Shown here one piece after another: positions 38,101-45,643 of a stretch of DNA of 64,000 bases. Origin of the DNA: Myxococcales bacterium (GTDB lineage Bacteria; Myxococcota_A; Polyangia; Palsa-1104; JAEUJZ01). The stretch's first letter is position 1, and each line of letters starts with the position of its first letter. Location: assembly GCA_016794505.1 (NCBI GenBank), contig JAEUJZ010000048.1, positions 33,957 through 97,956 on the forward strand, in the 5' to 3' direction. The translations under genes were made by a program, and so were the position numbers. Under the pieces are notes generated by a model. That model was not told the origin of the DNA, made no database searches, and saw nothing but the letters and a program-made list of their open reading frames with translations.

Positions 38101-38379
38101 CGACAGGCCGTACTTCGAGATCGATCGCAGCTCGCGCAGGTGGGGCAGGCCGGACATGGCGCGCTCGACGGGGATGGTGACGTACTGTTCCATCTCGACG
38201 GGCGACAGCGCCGGGGCCGAGGTCAACACCTGCACCTGAACGTTGGTCACATCCGGCACTGCGTCCATCGGCAGGTCGCGTGCCGAGCGCAGGCCAAACA
38301 AGATGAACAGCAGCGTCGCGCAGATCACCAGCGCTCGCTGCCGCAGCGATGCGGCGATCAGCCACCCGAGAAGTCGCAT
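35188..38379 (-). CDS. CzcA/CusA-type heavy-metal RND efflux pump
   Basis: A full-length 1063-residue RND inner-membrane pump with twelve predicted helices and two large periplasmic loops. The N-terminus (MRLLGWLIAASLRQR, DLPMDAVPDVTNVQVQVLTSAPALSPVEMEQYVTIPVE) and the central motif DFGLIVDGAVIVVENVVRRLAEAQ are diagnostic of the heavy-metal-efflux branch. The C-terminus is typical (SSTALTLLLLPAIYSW). Its adaptor and outer-membrane partner genes are not adjacent. The HlyD-like and TolC-like genes 15-20 kb away belong to another operon, so this pump must recruit partners from elsewhere. It lies 32 bases after glnS on the same strand and may be co-transcribed with it. The substrate (Cu/Ag or Co/Zn/Cd) cannot be told from the sequence with confidence. 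Confidence 0.92.
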   Translation of the reverse strand: MRLLGWLIAASLRQRALVICATLLFILFGLRSARDLPMDAVPDVTNVQVQVLTSAPALSPVEMEQYVTIPVERAMSGLPHLRELRSISKYGLSLVTIVFADDTDIYLARQLVSERMRDVEQAIPHRYGTPQIGPLSTALGEIFQFVVHAPSMMQAVETLDWYIAPQLRTVPGIVELNSHGGEQKEFQIVLDPGRLQAAGLSVAEVVAALERSNANAGGGYLVHNREQYVIGAVGLIRSLDDLRSVVIAATPHGVPITVAQLGDARIGPALRRGAASMDGQGEVAVGVALMLRGENARTVTQAVKAKLDSLAASLPPGVRVEPFYDRSTLVDRVIRTVVTNLLEGALLVIVVLLVLLGDLAAGLIVAVTIPLSMLFALLCLKLLGGTGNLMSLGAVDFGLIVDGAVIVVENVVRRLAEAQAGHPAPLSADERKGIIAAAATEVRAATVFGEAIIAVVYVPILSLSGIEGKLFHPMATTVLCALAGAMICSLTIVPALCSLFLRPRRQHHDGWIFRQLSRLYDPVLSLSLRRRVLPVSLLVGLLFVGALLGSRLGAEFVPQLDEGSLLVETRRMPGIALSESIAIDMRIARALRAPIVPEIEHIVGRVGSPALANDVMGIGESDNYLILKPREAWRPGLTRDALAKEIEERLAAAVPDAAISISQPIEMRTNELMAGVKSDVAAALYGPDLDELRRVGEQVERALRGLPGASGLRTEATAGLNYLRIYPDRARLARYGLSLEEVSLLTQSLSAGVPVGQVFEGERRFPLVVKVDVPFAGALDPLGNLPLKAATGQIVPLADVANIVAEQGPVQVARENQSRHLRVEFNVAGRDLLSVVTEAQRRVQAAVKLPAGYRIEWGGQFEHYLDARARLQIVVPLAIGLILFLLWLALSRLLPSLVILANVPFAAVGGVLLLWLRGMPFSISAGVGFIALFGVAVLNGLVLVSVAQRLQASGQAPAAAIAQAARERLRPVLMTALVAGLGFVPMALSQAPGSEVQRPLATVVIGGLLSSTALTLLLLPAIYSWVIRNRKPSAPDAAASTHEALVAGTRNKDEEMNKSLTQI

Positions 38380-38411
38380 ACCCGCCTCGGCCCCCCTTCG
38401 CTGGCTGCCTG

Positions 38412-40175
38412 CTAGCTACCTTTGGCCTCTAGCTTCGCCCAGGTGTCTTTGAGTGTCACGGTGCGATTCCACACGGGTGCCCCCGGCTTGCTGCGCAGCG
38501 GATCGGCGAAGAAGTACCCGATGCGCTCGAACTGCACGTGCCGCCCCGGCTCGCTGGTCGCTAGGCTGGGTTCCAGCATCGCGCCGTCGATGATCTGCAG
38601 TGAATCGGGGTTGAGCGCGGTCTTCCAGTCCTGACCTTCGGGCACATCGGCGGGGTTCGGCAGACGGAACAATCGATCGTACAGCCGCACTTCGCTCTTT
38701 AATGCGTGTGGTGCCGACACCCAGTGCGACGTGCCCAGCACCTTGCGCCCGTCGGGAGCGTTGCCGCCGCGCGAGTTTTCATCCATGGTGCAGCGCAGCT
38801 CGACGACTTCGCCGCTCGCGTCTTTGATCACCTCGTGGCAAGTAATCAGGCAGGCCCAGCGCAGGCGGATCTCTTTGCCGGGAGACAGCCGGTACCACTT
38901 CTTCGGCGGCACCTCTTTGAAGTCGTCGCGCTCAATGTAAAGCGTCCGGGAAAACGGCACCTTGCGCGTCGGTGAACCTGGCACATCCGGGAAGTACGGC
39001 GCATCGAATTCTTCCGTCTTGCCCTCGGGATAGTTCGTGATGACGACCTTCAGCGGGTTAAGCACCGCCATGACGCGCGGCGCTTTGTCGTTCAAGTTGT
39101 CGCGGATCGAGTGCTCAAGCAGTGCGACATCGACCATGCTGTCGCGGCGCGCCACACCGATGCGATCGCAGAACGCGCGCAGCGCTTCGGGCGTGATTCC
39201 TCGACGGCGCAGACCGGCCAAGGTAGGCATGCGCGGATCGTCCCAGCCGTGGACGTGGCCACCTTTGACTAGCTCGATCAGCTTGCGCTTCGAAAGCACG
39301 GTGTACGTCAGCGCCAAGCGCGCGAACTCGATCTGCTGCGGACGCGATCGAAACAGCCGCTTACCCGCGGGCGTATCGGCCAGCTCGTGGATGCACCAGT
39401 CATAAAGCGGCCGGTGTGCCTCGAACTCCAGCGTGCAGATCGAGTGCGTGATGCCCTCGAATGCGTCCGACAGCGGATGGGCATAGTCGTACGTCGGATA
39501 GATCGGCCACGTGCTGCCCGTGCGATGGTGCGGTGTGTTCTTGCGAATTCGATAAAGCGGTGGGTCGCGCAGGTTCATGTTCTGCGAGGCCAGGTCGATC
39601 TTGGCGCGCAGCACGTGCTGCCCGTCCTCGAACTCGCCAGCCCGCATGCGCCGGAACAGATCCAGGTTCTCGTCGACGCCACGGCTGCGATATGGGCTCT
39701 CGATGCCTTTTATGTAGTAATTGCCGCGGTACTGCCGAAGCTCTTCGACACTCAAGCTATCGACATACGCTTTGCCGTCGAGGATCAGCTGCTCCGCGCA
39801 GTCATAAATACCTTGATAGTAGTCGGACGCGTACAGCACCGCCGTCGGCGAAAAGCCCAGCCAGCGCACATCGCCTTCGATCGACTCGACGTACTCGACT
39901 TCCTCGGTCTCGGGGTTGGTGTCGTCGAAGCGTAGGTTGCACGTGCCGCTGTAACGCCCCATGAGACCGAAGTTCAGGCAGATCGACTTGGCGTGGCCGA
40001 TGTGCAGATAGCCGTTCGGCTCGGGCGGAAAGCGCGTGGCGACGCGACCGCCATAGGTGCCGGCTTGGTTGTCGGCGTCGATGCGGTCGGTGATGAAGTT
40101 GCCGGTCGGGGTCGCCTCGCTGCTCTGGGCAGCCGCGGGCGGAATCGCTGCAGGACGTGGTTCGCTGGTAGACAT
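38412..40175 (-). CDS. glnS: Glutamine--tRNA ligase
   Basis: A 587-residue class I aminoacyl-tRNA synthetase that charges tRNA-Gln. The HIGH box is in FPPEPNGYLHIGHAKS near residue 50; the KMSKS-like box is VLSKRKLIELVKGG, followed by WDDPRMPTLAGLRRRG. The Rossmann core (YSGTCNLRFDDTNPETEEVEYVESI) and the anticodon-binding beta-barrels (KEVPPKKWYRLSPGKEIRLR, CTMDENSRGG) are complete. The gene lies 34 bases after the aldehyde dehydrogenase gene and 32 bases before the pump gene. Confidence 0.97.
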   Translation of the reverse strand: MSTSEPRPAAIPPAAAQSSEATPTGNFITDRIDADNQAGTYGGRVATRFPPEPNGYLHIGHAKSICLNFGLMGRYSGTCNLRFDDTNPETEEVEYVESIEGDVRWLGFSPTAVLYASDYYQGIYDCAEQLILDGKAYVDSLSVEELRQYRGNYYIKGIESPYRSRGVDENLDLFRRMRAGEFEDGQHVLRAKIDLASQNMNLRDPPLYRIRKNTPHHRTGSTWPIYPTYDYAHPLSDAFEGITHSICTLEFEAHRPLYDWCIHELADTPAGKRLFRSRPQQIEFARLALTYTVLSKRKLIELVKGGHVHGWDDPRMPTLAGLRRRGITPEALRAFCDRIGVARRDSMVDVALLEHSIRDNLNDKAPRVMAVLNPLKVVITNYPEGKTEEFDAPYFPDVPGSPTRKVPFSRTLYIERDDFKEVPPKKWYRLSPGKEIRLRWACLITCHEVIKDASGEVVELRCTMDENSRGGNAPDGRKVLGTSHWVSAPHALKSEVRLYDRLFRLPNPADVPEGQDWKTALNPDSLQIIDGAMLEPSLATSEPGRHVQFERIGYFFADPLRSKPGAPVWNRTVTLKDTWAKLEAKGS

Positions 40176-40209
40176 GACAGACGTTCTCTCGAAACGGGGA
40201 TCGGGTTCG

Positions 40210-41781
40210 CTAGGTGGCGGGTGTACTGCTGCGCGGCAGCAGGCCCTCGACGGTGGGCTTGTAGCCTTGGATGGCGCAGCGCTGCATATAAAACTCCATG
40301 CCGCGGACGCCGCCTAGCTCGTGTCCATCGCCCGCGCGCCCAGGGCCGCCATGGTTTAGCTGCGGCAAGACCGTGCCGGGGCCCGGCGACTGACCTGACA
40401 AGCGTGCGCTGCCCAAGAACAGACGGCCGTGGTACGGCCCAAGGGCCATCACAAGCTGGGGAACCAAGTGGCGGTCATCGCTGTATAGCGAAGCCACCAG
40501 ACCGCCGCCGCCGCGTCGGACAAGCTGCGCCAAGCCTGCGCCATCGTCATACGGCATGATCGTCGCGACTGGACCAAACACTTCGACGCGGTGCAGCGTA
40601 GCCGCAGAGCTTGCCGCTGGATCGTCGCAGCGCAGCAGCGTCGGTCGCACGAAGTAGCCGCGATCGAGTCCTGGCACCGCATCGGCGCCGCCCAAAAGGA
40701 TCTGCGCGCCCGGCGTGGCCGCAAGCTGCGCGATGCCGGCTCGCACTGCTTCTCGCTGCGCTCGCGTCGAAAGCGGCCCCAGCGTCGTCGCCTCATCGCG
40801 AGGATTGCCGATGCGGCAGCCCGCCAGGCGATCGGCCAGATCCGCCGCGACATCGGCCAGACGCGATGCTGGCACGAAGATGCGACGGACGGCCGTACAC
40901 TTTTGCCCGGTCTTCTGCGTGATGTCGCGCGCTACGTCGTTTAAGAACAGGTCATAGACTTCGCTACCGGTCTCTCCGTCGGGACCCAAGATCGCCGCGT
41001 TTAGGCTGTCGGCCTCGACGTTCAGGCGCACGCCGCATTCGACGATCGCGCGGTGGCGCCGCAGCGTGTGTGCGGTCTCGCTGCCGCCGGTAAATGCCAC
41101 GACGTCTTGGTCCCCAAGCTGATCCAGCAGGCTGCCTGCGCTGCCACAGATCAGGCCAAGCGAGCCGGGCGGTAGCACCGCTTTTTCGACGAGGATCTCG
41201 ACGATGCGATGCGCTAGAAGCGCCGTGCTAGTCGCTGGCTTGCTGATCACAGGCATGCCAGCCAGCCAGGCCACCGCCGCCTTTTCCGCCAAGCCCCAGG
41301 CCGGGAAGTTGAAGGCGTTGATGTGTACAGCGACGCCGGCTCGCGACAGCCACAGGTGTTCGCCCCACAGCTTGGCGGAGCGCGTCGGCTGCACGCCTTC
41401 GCGGTCGCGCAGAGACGTCGTCTCGCCCAGGCTCGCGCCCAGCTCGCCATAGGCGGCAAGAGTGCCAATGGCCCCGTCGATATCGAACTTGGCATCGCCG
41501 CGCGTGTTGCCACCGTTGTCGATGGCCAAGCCGATGAGCTCGTCACGCTTTTCATACAGCGCCTTGCTGGCGGCTGACAGCAGCTTGCCGCGCGCCGAAA
41601 AGCTCAAGCCGGCAAGTGCCGGGCCACCGACGCGGCGAGCGTATTCAACGGCGGCGCCGAAGTTCAAATCGTGGCTGCTGGCCTGGGCAAGAGGTTCTTC
41701 CGTCGCGGGGTTTTCAAGGACAGCGGGCACGCCCGACCCGGCCTGCCAAGATCCCGATACATAGCTACGAAGCGTGAGCAT
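40210..41781 (-). CDS. Aldehyde dehydrogenase, BoxD/PaaZ-like
   Basis: About 523 residues from the ATG at 41781 (MLTLRSYVSGSW); the upstream 54 codons of open frame are not family-like. Belongs to the aldehyde dehydrogenase superfamily. The catalytic Cys is Cys295 in TGQKCTAVRR, the general base Glu256 in NVEADS, and the Rossmann Lys is in VISKPATSTALLA. The closest relatives by these motifs are the aldehyde dehydrogenase domain of PaaZ and the 3,4-dehydroadipyl-CoA semialdehyde dehydrogenase BoxD. It lacks the MaoC-like hydratase domain of PaaZ, so BoxD is the better parallel. These act in aerobic aromatic-acid degradation through CoA epoxides. No other box or paa genes are in the window, so the assignment of pathway is tentative. 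Confidence 0.85.
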   Translation of the reverse strand: MLTLRSYVSGSWQAGSGVPAVLENPATEEPLAQASSHDLNFGAAVEYARRVGGPALAGLSFSARGKLLSAASKALYEKRDELIGLAIDNGGNTRGDAKFDIDGAIGTLAAYGELGASLGETTSLRDREGVQPTRSAKLWGEHLWLSRAGVAVHINAFNFPAWGLAEKAAVAWLAGMPVISKPATSTALLAHRIVEILVEKAVLPPGSLGLICGSAGSLLDQLGDQDVVAFTGGSETAHTLRRHRAIVECGVRLNVEADSLNAAILGPDGETGSEVYDLFLNDVARDITQKTGQKCTAVRRIFVPASRLADVAADLADRLAGCRIGNPRDEATTLGPLSTRAQREAVRAGIAQLAATPGAQILLGGADAVPGLDRGYFVRPTLLRCDDPAASSAATLHRVEVFGPVATIMPYDDGAGLAQLVRRGGGGLVASLYSDDRHLVPQLVMALGPYHGRLFLGSARLSGQSPGPGTVLPQLNHGGPGRAGDGHELGGVRGMEFYMQRCAIQGYKPTVEGLLPRSSTPAT

Positions 41782-42108
41782 GAACGATGCGCCTCCGAGG
41801 GCCGGCAGTATATCCAGATCGCCGTTGTCCTCGAAGACAAAAGCTTGCTCGCAGCCGGCCCAGCGGGTCCACAGCCGACGCGGCCCCCGGCCCTGGCGTG
41901 GACGGCTGTATCGCGACCGTCGCAGCCTGTGCTGGATTGTCACGCGGTGGTCAAAATCGCGCAGAACTTGTCAACAATTGTAATGATTTTTCACGTTTAA
42001 AATACGAAGTAATGCAAAGAAATACTGGCTCATAGAGCGACTGGATCGTAGGCTAATAGATAGCTAGATTGTCTAGCTGAGATTGAACGATAAACCAAGG
42101 GGAATGCC
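41782..42108. other. Intergenic stretch, AT-rich in its second half
   Basis: Between the divergent aldehyde dehydrogenase and the small lipoprotein. 41965-42070 is AT-rich, with a TTGTCAACAATTGT segment at about 41969-41982 that contains a small inverted repeat. A ribosome-binding site AAGGGGA at 42097-42103 belongs to the lipoprotein. No gene seen. Confidence 0.5.
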
Positions 42109-42390
42109 ATGAAGAACGTCCTTCAAATCGCTTCTGTGGCTCTGTCGCTGGCTTCGCTGTCGCTACTGACTGGCTGTCCGGCCTCTGAAAATGCGGACTC
42201 CGCCAAGCCTGTGGCCAAGGTTGAATCCAGCTCGACATCCTCGGAAAAGACTTCGGCCACGGCTGCACAGCCAGCCGCGCCGACCGGCGACGTTGCCAAG
42301 GCCGACGCACCTTCCGCGGCGACCACACCGGCCCCGGCTGCTATGGCCGAGCCTGCGGCTGCTGTGGCCCCGACAAAGCCCGCTCAGTAA
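42109..42390 (+). CDS. Small Ala/Pro-rich lipoprotein
   Basis: A 93-residue lipoprotein. It has a lipid signal MKNVLQIASVALSLASLSLL with lipobox LLTGC at 20-24, then an unstructured Ala/Pro/Thr/Ser-rich tail with scattered Lys. The AAGGGGA site 5 bases before the ATG is strong and supports expression. There is no domain. Such small lipoproteins could act as spacers or anchors in the outer membrane. The AT-rich upstream region probably holds its promoter. It stands alone, more than 300 bases from the next gene. Confidence 0.8.
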   Translation: MKNVLQIASVALSLASLSLLTGCPASENADSAKPVAKVESSSTSSEKTSATAAQPAAPTGDVAKADAPSAATTPAPAAMAEPAAAVAPTKPAQ

Positions 42391-42730
42391 ACAACGCAAA
42401 TCGCTTCTGCTTAGAAATAATAAATCTTCATAAAATCGAGCGGATTTCAACATACGGCGCCTGAATCAATGCGTCGCTATGTCATGGAATGGCCCGACCC
42501 GCACGCGCGCAAAGGCGGCAGGCCCGCTTTCGGCGTGCGCTCCGTCGCCGGGGACATCAGGCTAGGCCTCCCGCTGCCAACGCCGTACACTGACAGAGCC
42601 GCCAGTGGGACTCTGGTGCGACTTCCGAAAGCTTGTTTTTGTACAGGACGTACGCAGTCGCGCCGCTACTCCTCTGGCGGCGTTCCATTTCCATGGCGCG
42701 ACGAAGACGGATGGGTAGAGCAGGGCAGTG
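42391..42730. other. Intergenic stretch upstream of the vWA/TROVE-like gene
   Basis: About 340 bases. An AT-rich patch at 42400-42450 is followed by GC-rich DNA with no convincing reading frame or repeat. It presumably holds the promoter of the vWA-protein operon. Confidence 0.45.
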
Positions 42731-44302
42731 ATGCAGCAAGCGATGAGCGCGGCTGAACGCGTGGCGCAGGAAGATCTGGTGCTGTTCATCAACGCCTGCT
42801 TCGCGTGTACAGGCCAGAGCGAGTTTTATGGCGCAAGCGAACGCCAGAGCGTCTCGATTCGCTTCGTTCACGAGTACATCCTGGGCAACTATCGACGGCT
42901 GTACGCGCGCACGCTGTCGGCGGGCGTCAACCACTTCAACCAAGCGCTGATCATCCAGAACCTGCTGCGTATGGGAGCGCCGCGCGATCCACAACAGCGA
43001 CGCGAGGAAGGCCAGCTAATCCTGGCAGCGCTTCTGGGCCTGCCACCGCAGCGCGTGTATCACCTGTTTCGCGATCTGCGTCAGCTTCGCTGCAACAACC
43101 GTCGCACGCGCGCCGTGATGGCGGCCTATCTTGCGCGACGCCCGGATCTGCACTTCGACGCCGTGAAGTATCGCGCCCATGTCCGCGCTGTCGCTGCACA
43201 CGCCCACCTGCGCTTGCCTGGCGAGGTCGGGGCCTTCGTCTTCATCGGGGCGAAGCAGCGCGGGGGCTATACGACGCCGCTTTTCGAGAGCGTTCGCCGC
43301 GCGCACTATGCCGCCGACGCGGTCTACGATTTGCCGTACAGCATCGCCCAGGGTTTCGCGCGCAAGCACCGCATTCCGCAAGACGTGTTTCTTTCGCGCA
43401 TCGCGGGGCGCTTGACCGGAAGCGAAGCGCTGCGCTTGCTCGACACGGCCGAGCGCGTGGGTGCGACGGGAATCGACGTCGATCTGTCGCGGGCCCCGCT
43501 GACCAAGCTGTGCCTGTATCTGCTGGATCGACCGCTTTCCGAGCGGCGCGAGCGAGCCTTGGAGTTCGTCGCTGCGCTGCGCGGATCGACACAGCGAGCG
43601 ATCGCGCGTTCTGGGCGCAATCAGCGCTTGGGCCGCGTCATCGCGATCTTGGATCGCAGCTATTCCGCTTCGGGGTCTGAAGAAAAGCGGCGGCGACCGC
43701 TGGCCGTGGCCTTGGCCGCAAGTCAGATTCTGCGGGCGGTGGCCAGCGACTATCGCGCGATCTGGACGCCGGGTCTGCCGGACATCGTCGGCACAGCATC
43801 GGAAAACAGCGGCGATGCAGCGCCGGATCCTGGGCCCGAACGCGAGCTTTTGGCCAGTGCGCAGGGGCAGACTGCGCTGGGCGAGCCGCTGCTTTCGGCG
43901 CTCTCGGCCCAGCCAGATCTGATCGTCATCGTCTCGGATGGTTTTGAAAATGATCCGCAAGGAGCCTGCGAGACGATCGTGCGTCTGTTTCGTCAGCACC
44001 TCGATCGCAAGCGCGCGATCTCGATCGTGCATGCCAACCCGGTCTTCGATTCCGACCGCTTGATGCCGCGGTCGCTGGGACCCTCGATCGCGACGCTGGG
44101 TCTGCGCGATGCCGAGGATCTGCTGACGATGATCGGTTTTGCGCGCTTTGCCGACGGCAGTGCGCCTCTTTCTGAGCTGGAACAATATTTGGAAGCCCGT
44201 GTGCCGCGGCTGCTGCGGCGTCTGACCCGGCCGGATCGATCGGTTGCAGAGAGCGACCCAGGAACGGCCGCGAGCGCTGGCGCCGCCGAGGTGCGATCGT
44301 GA
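42731..44302 (+). CDS. vWA-domain protein with TROVE-like helical N-terminal part
   Basis: About 523 residues. The C-terminal third is a von Willebrand A domain with a complete MIDAS: DRSYSAS (Asp308-x-Ser-x-Ser), Thr381 in GQTALGEPL and Asp403 in VSDGFEN. The N-terminal 300 residues are helical, with blocks such as SVSIRFVHEYILGNYRRLYARTL, FNQALIIQNLLR, NNRRTRAVMAAYLARRPDL and AVKYRAHVRAVAAHAHLRLPGE. The order of a helical repeat module followed by a vWA domain is that of Ro60/TROVE RNA-binding proteins, but sequence identity is not obvious to me. The adjacent gene overlaps it by 4 bases. The ATG at 42731 is used; a GTG is directly before it. No signal peptide, so it is cytoplasmic. Confidence 0.7.
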   Translation: MQQAMSAAERVAQEDLVLFINACFACTGQSEFYGASERQSVSIRFVHEYILGNYRRLYARTLSAGVNHFNQALIIQNLLRMGAPRDPQQRREEGQLILAALLGLPPQRVYHLFRDLRQLRCNNRRTRAVMAAYLARRPDLHFDAVKYRAHVRAVAAHAHLRLPGEVGAFVFIGAKQRGGYTTPLFESVRRAHYAADAVYDLPYSIAQGFARKHRIPQDVFLSRIAGRLTGSEALRLLDTAERVGATGIDVDLSRAPLTKLCLYLLDRPLSERRERALEFVAALRGSTQRAIARSGRNQRLGRVIAILDRSYSASGSEEKRRRPLAVALAASQILRAVASDYRAIWTPGLPDIVGTASENSGDAAPDPGPERELLASAQGQTALGEPLLSALSAQPDLIVIVSDGFENDPQGACETIVRLFRQHLDRKRAISIVHANPVFDSDRLMPRSLGPSIATLGLRDAEDLLTMIGFARFADGSAPLSELEQYLEARVPRLLRRLTRPDRSVAESDPGTAASAGAAEVRS

Positions 44303-45507
44303 AAGTGACGACGGGCTTGCTGCAGACGCTGTCCTTGCAAGGCTTGGTGCCGGCACCACCGCAGCAGTGTGGCGCTGTGCGCTTGCTGCCGCTCTTGCGA
44401 TCGCAGGTGCGGGATGATCTGCGCCTGTCGCTGCGTCGCTATGGCGAGGCGATTGGCATGGTGGCCTTGGAGGGGGAACCCGACAGCTTGCGTGCCGATC
44501 GCGGCATCGTGCCGGGCTTGAAATACATCGGCTATGTGCCGCACGGCTTGGTGGTCTCGTATAGCGAGGACGGAAGTCCCGTCGCTGCACTGGGAACACA
44601 GCTTCACAGCCAGGGCGATGCGCGAGCGGATGGACACGCGGCGGCGCGCTGTGTTCGCCTGCTGCACCGCATGGTCAAGCGCGAAGGCGAGCGCACGTTG
44701 CGCCTTCTGCCGATGCACCTTGCGATGGAGGGATTGCTGTCGCTGCACTTCGGTGGGCCGGACATCGCGTGGAGCGAGTATTCGCGCCGAGCCATCCGGT
44801 ACGGACTGGATCCGCGCAGTGAGTCAGCCGTGCCGGGTCGCGCCATTGCGAACCTGGAAGAAGCGCTGCGAGTCTTTGAAATTCACGATGCGCAGTGCGG
44901 TGTGATGATCTGCGTGGCAGATGCGCTGGCCTCGATCTTCGTCGTGCCCAACCCCAGCGACTATCGGGCCTTGCACCGCAGCTTGATCGAGGACTTTTAT
45001 GGCGAGCTGATCGCGCAGTACAGCCAGCAATATCGCAGTGTGCTGTCGCTTGGGCGCAGCGAGTCGAGCCTGCCAGTGCCGCGCTCCGTTGCAGATCTGC
45101 GACGCTGGCTGAGCGACGAACGCGCGCACTGGGCCGATGTCGGGCAGGTACTGGCCGGTGGTTTTTTGGGGCGAGGGCTGCGAGCCGAGCGGCTGTATCG
45201 CATGGGGCCTTTTGTGCTGCAGCGCTTTGTCACGAGCCTGCAGATCAGCGACGAAAATCACATCGGGGAAGCCATCGTGCGCGAAGACGGCACAGTCGAG
45301 TACATGAAGAGTTTCCGCTTGTCAGATAAGCAGGTGAAGCGCGCGTACTTGCTGCAGGTCTTGGCAGCACATCACTGGAATTTGGATGCGGCCGCGGCCA
45401 GCCAGCGTCAGACACGTGACCAGTGGGTCGAGCGCCTGCGCAACGCCGGCTTTGAGTACCTGTTGTCGGATGCGGTGCTGCGTGCGGCGCGCAAGCGCTC
45501 GGGATGA
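44299..45507 (+). CDS. Unknown protein with C-terminal HTH-like segment, partner of the vWA protein
   Basis: A 402-residue protein starting at the GTG at 44299, which overlaps the vWA gene stop by 4 bases, so the two are translationally coupled. The N-terminal part (LQGLVPAPPQQCGAVRLLPLLRS, YGEAIGMVALEGEP, GYVPHGLVVSYSEDGSPVAALGTQL) resembles the ARPP-type domains found near RNA-repair and ADP-ribose-processing genes. That match is from memory and uncertain. The C-terminal 55 residues (QVKRAYLLQVLAAHHWNLDAAAASQRQTRDQWVERLRNAGFEYLL) look like a FIS-type helix-turn-helix. It could therefore be the regulator or nucleic-acid-binding partner of the vWA protein. No enzyme motif is identified. Confidence 0.65.
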   Translation: MKVTTGLLQTLSLQGLVPAPPQQCGAVRLLPLLRSQVRDDLRLSLRRYGEAIGMVALEGEPDSLRADRGIVPGLKYIGYVPHGLVVSYSEDGSPVAALGTQLHSQGDARADGHAAARCVRLLHRMVKREGERTLRLLPMHLAMEGLLSLHFGGPDIAWSEYSRRAIRYGLDPRSESAVPGRAIANLEEALRVFEIHDAQCGVMICVADALASIFVVPNPSDYRALHRSLIEDFYGELIAQYSQQYRSVLSLGRSESSLPVPRSVADLRRWLSDERAHWADVGQVLAGGFLGRGLRAERLYRMGPFVLQRFVTSLQISDENHIGEAIVREDGTVEYMKSFRLSDKQVKRAYLLQVLAAHHWNLDAAAASQRQTRDQWVERLRNAGFEYLLSDAVLRAARKRSG

Positions 45508-45643
45508 TCGCACCGGGTTCGCGCGGTCGCAGACCCTGGCCGCTGGCCGACGTTTGAATGGGGCTGCGGCGACCCTGTTTCTCGACGGAAAACAGTCCCC
45601 AAGAGAGGCCGCGTTCCGTGTTACGGTAAGGGCGGAGTTTGCT

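Noticed and set aside
42469..42756. Short plus-strand frame before the vWA-protein gene
   Set aside because: No ribosome-binding site, no family-like sequence and overlap with the next gene start.
43016..44599. Long minus-strand frame opposite the vWA-protein gene
   Set aside because: Arg/Gln/Pro-rich shadow; the plus-strand frame has an intact MIDAS domain and a coupled downstream gene.
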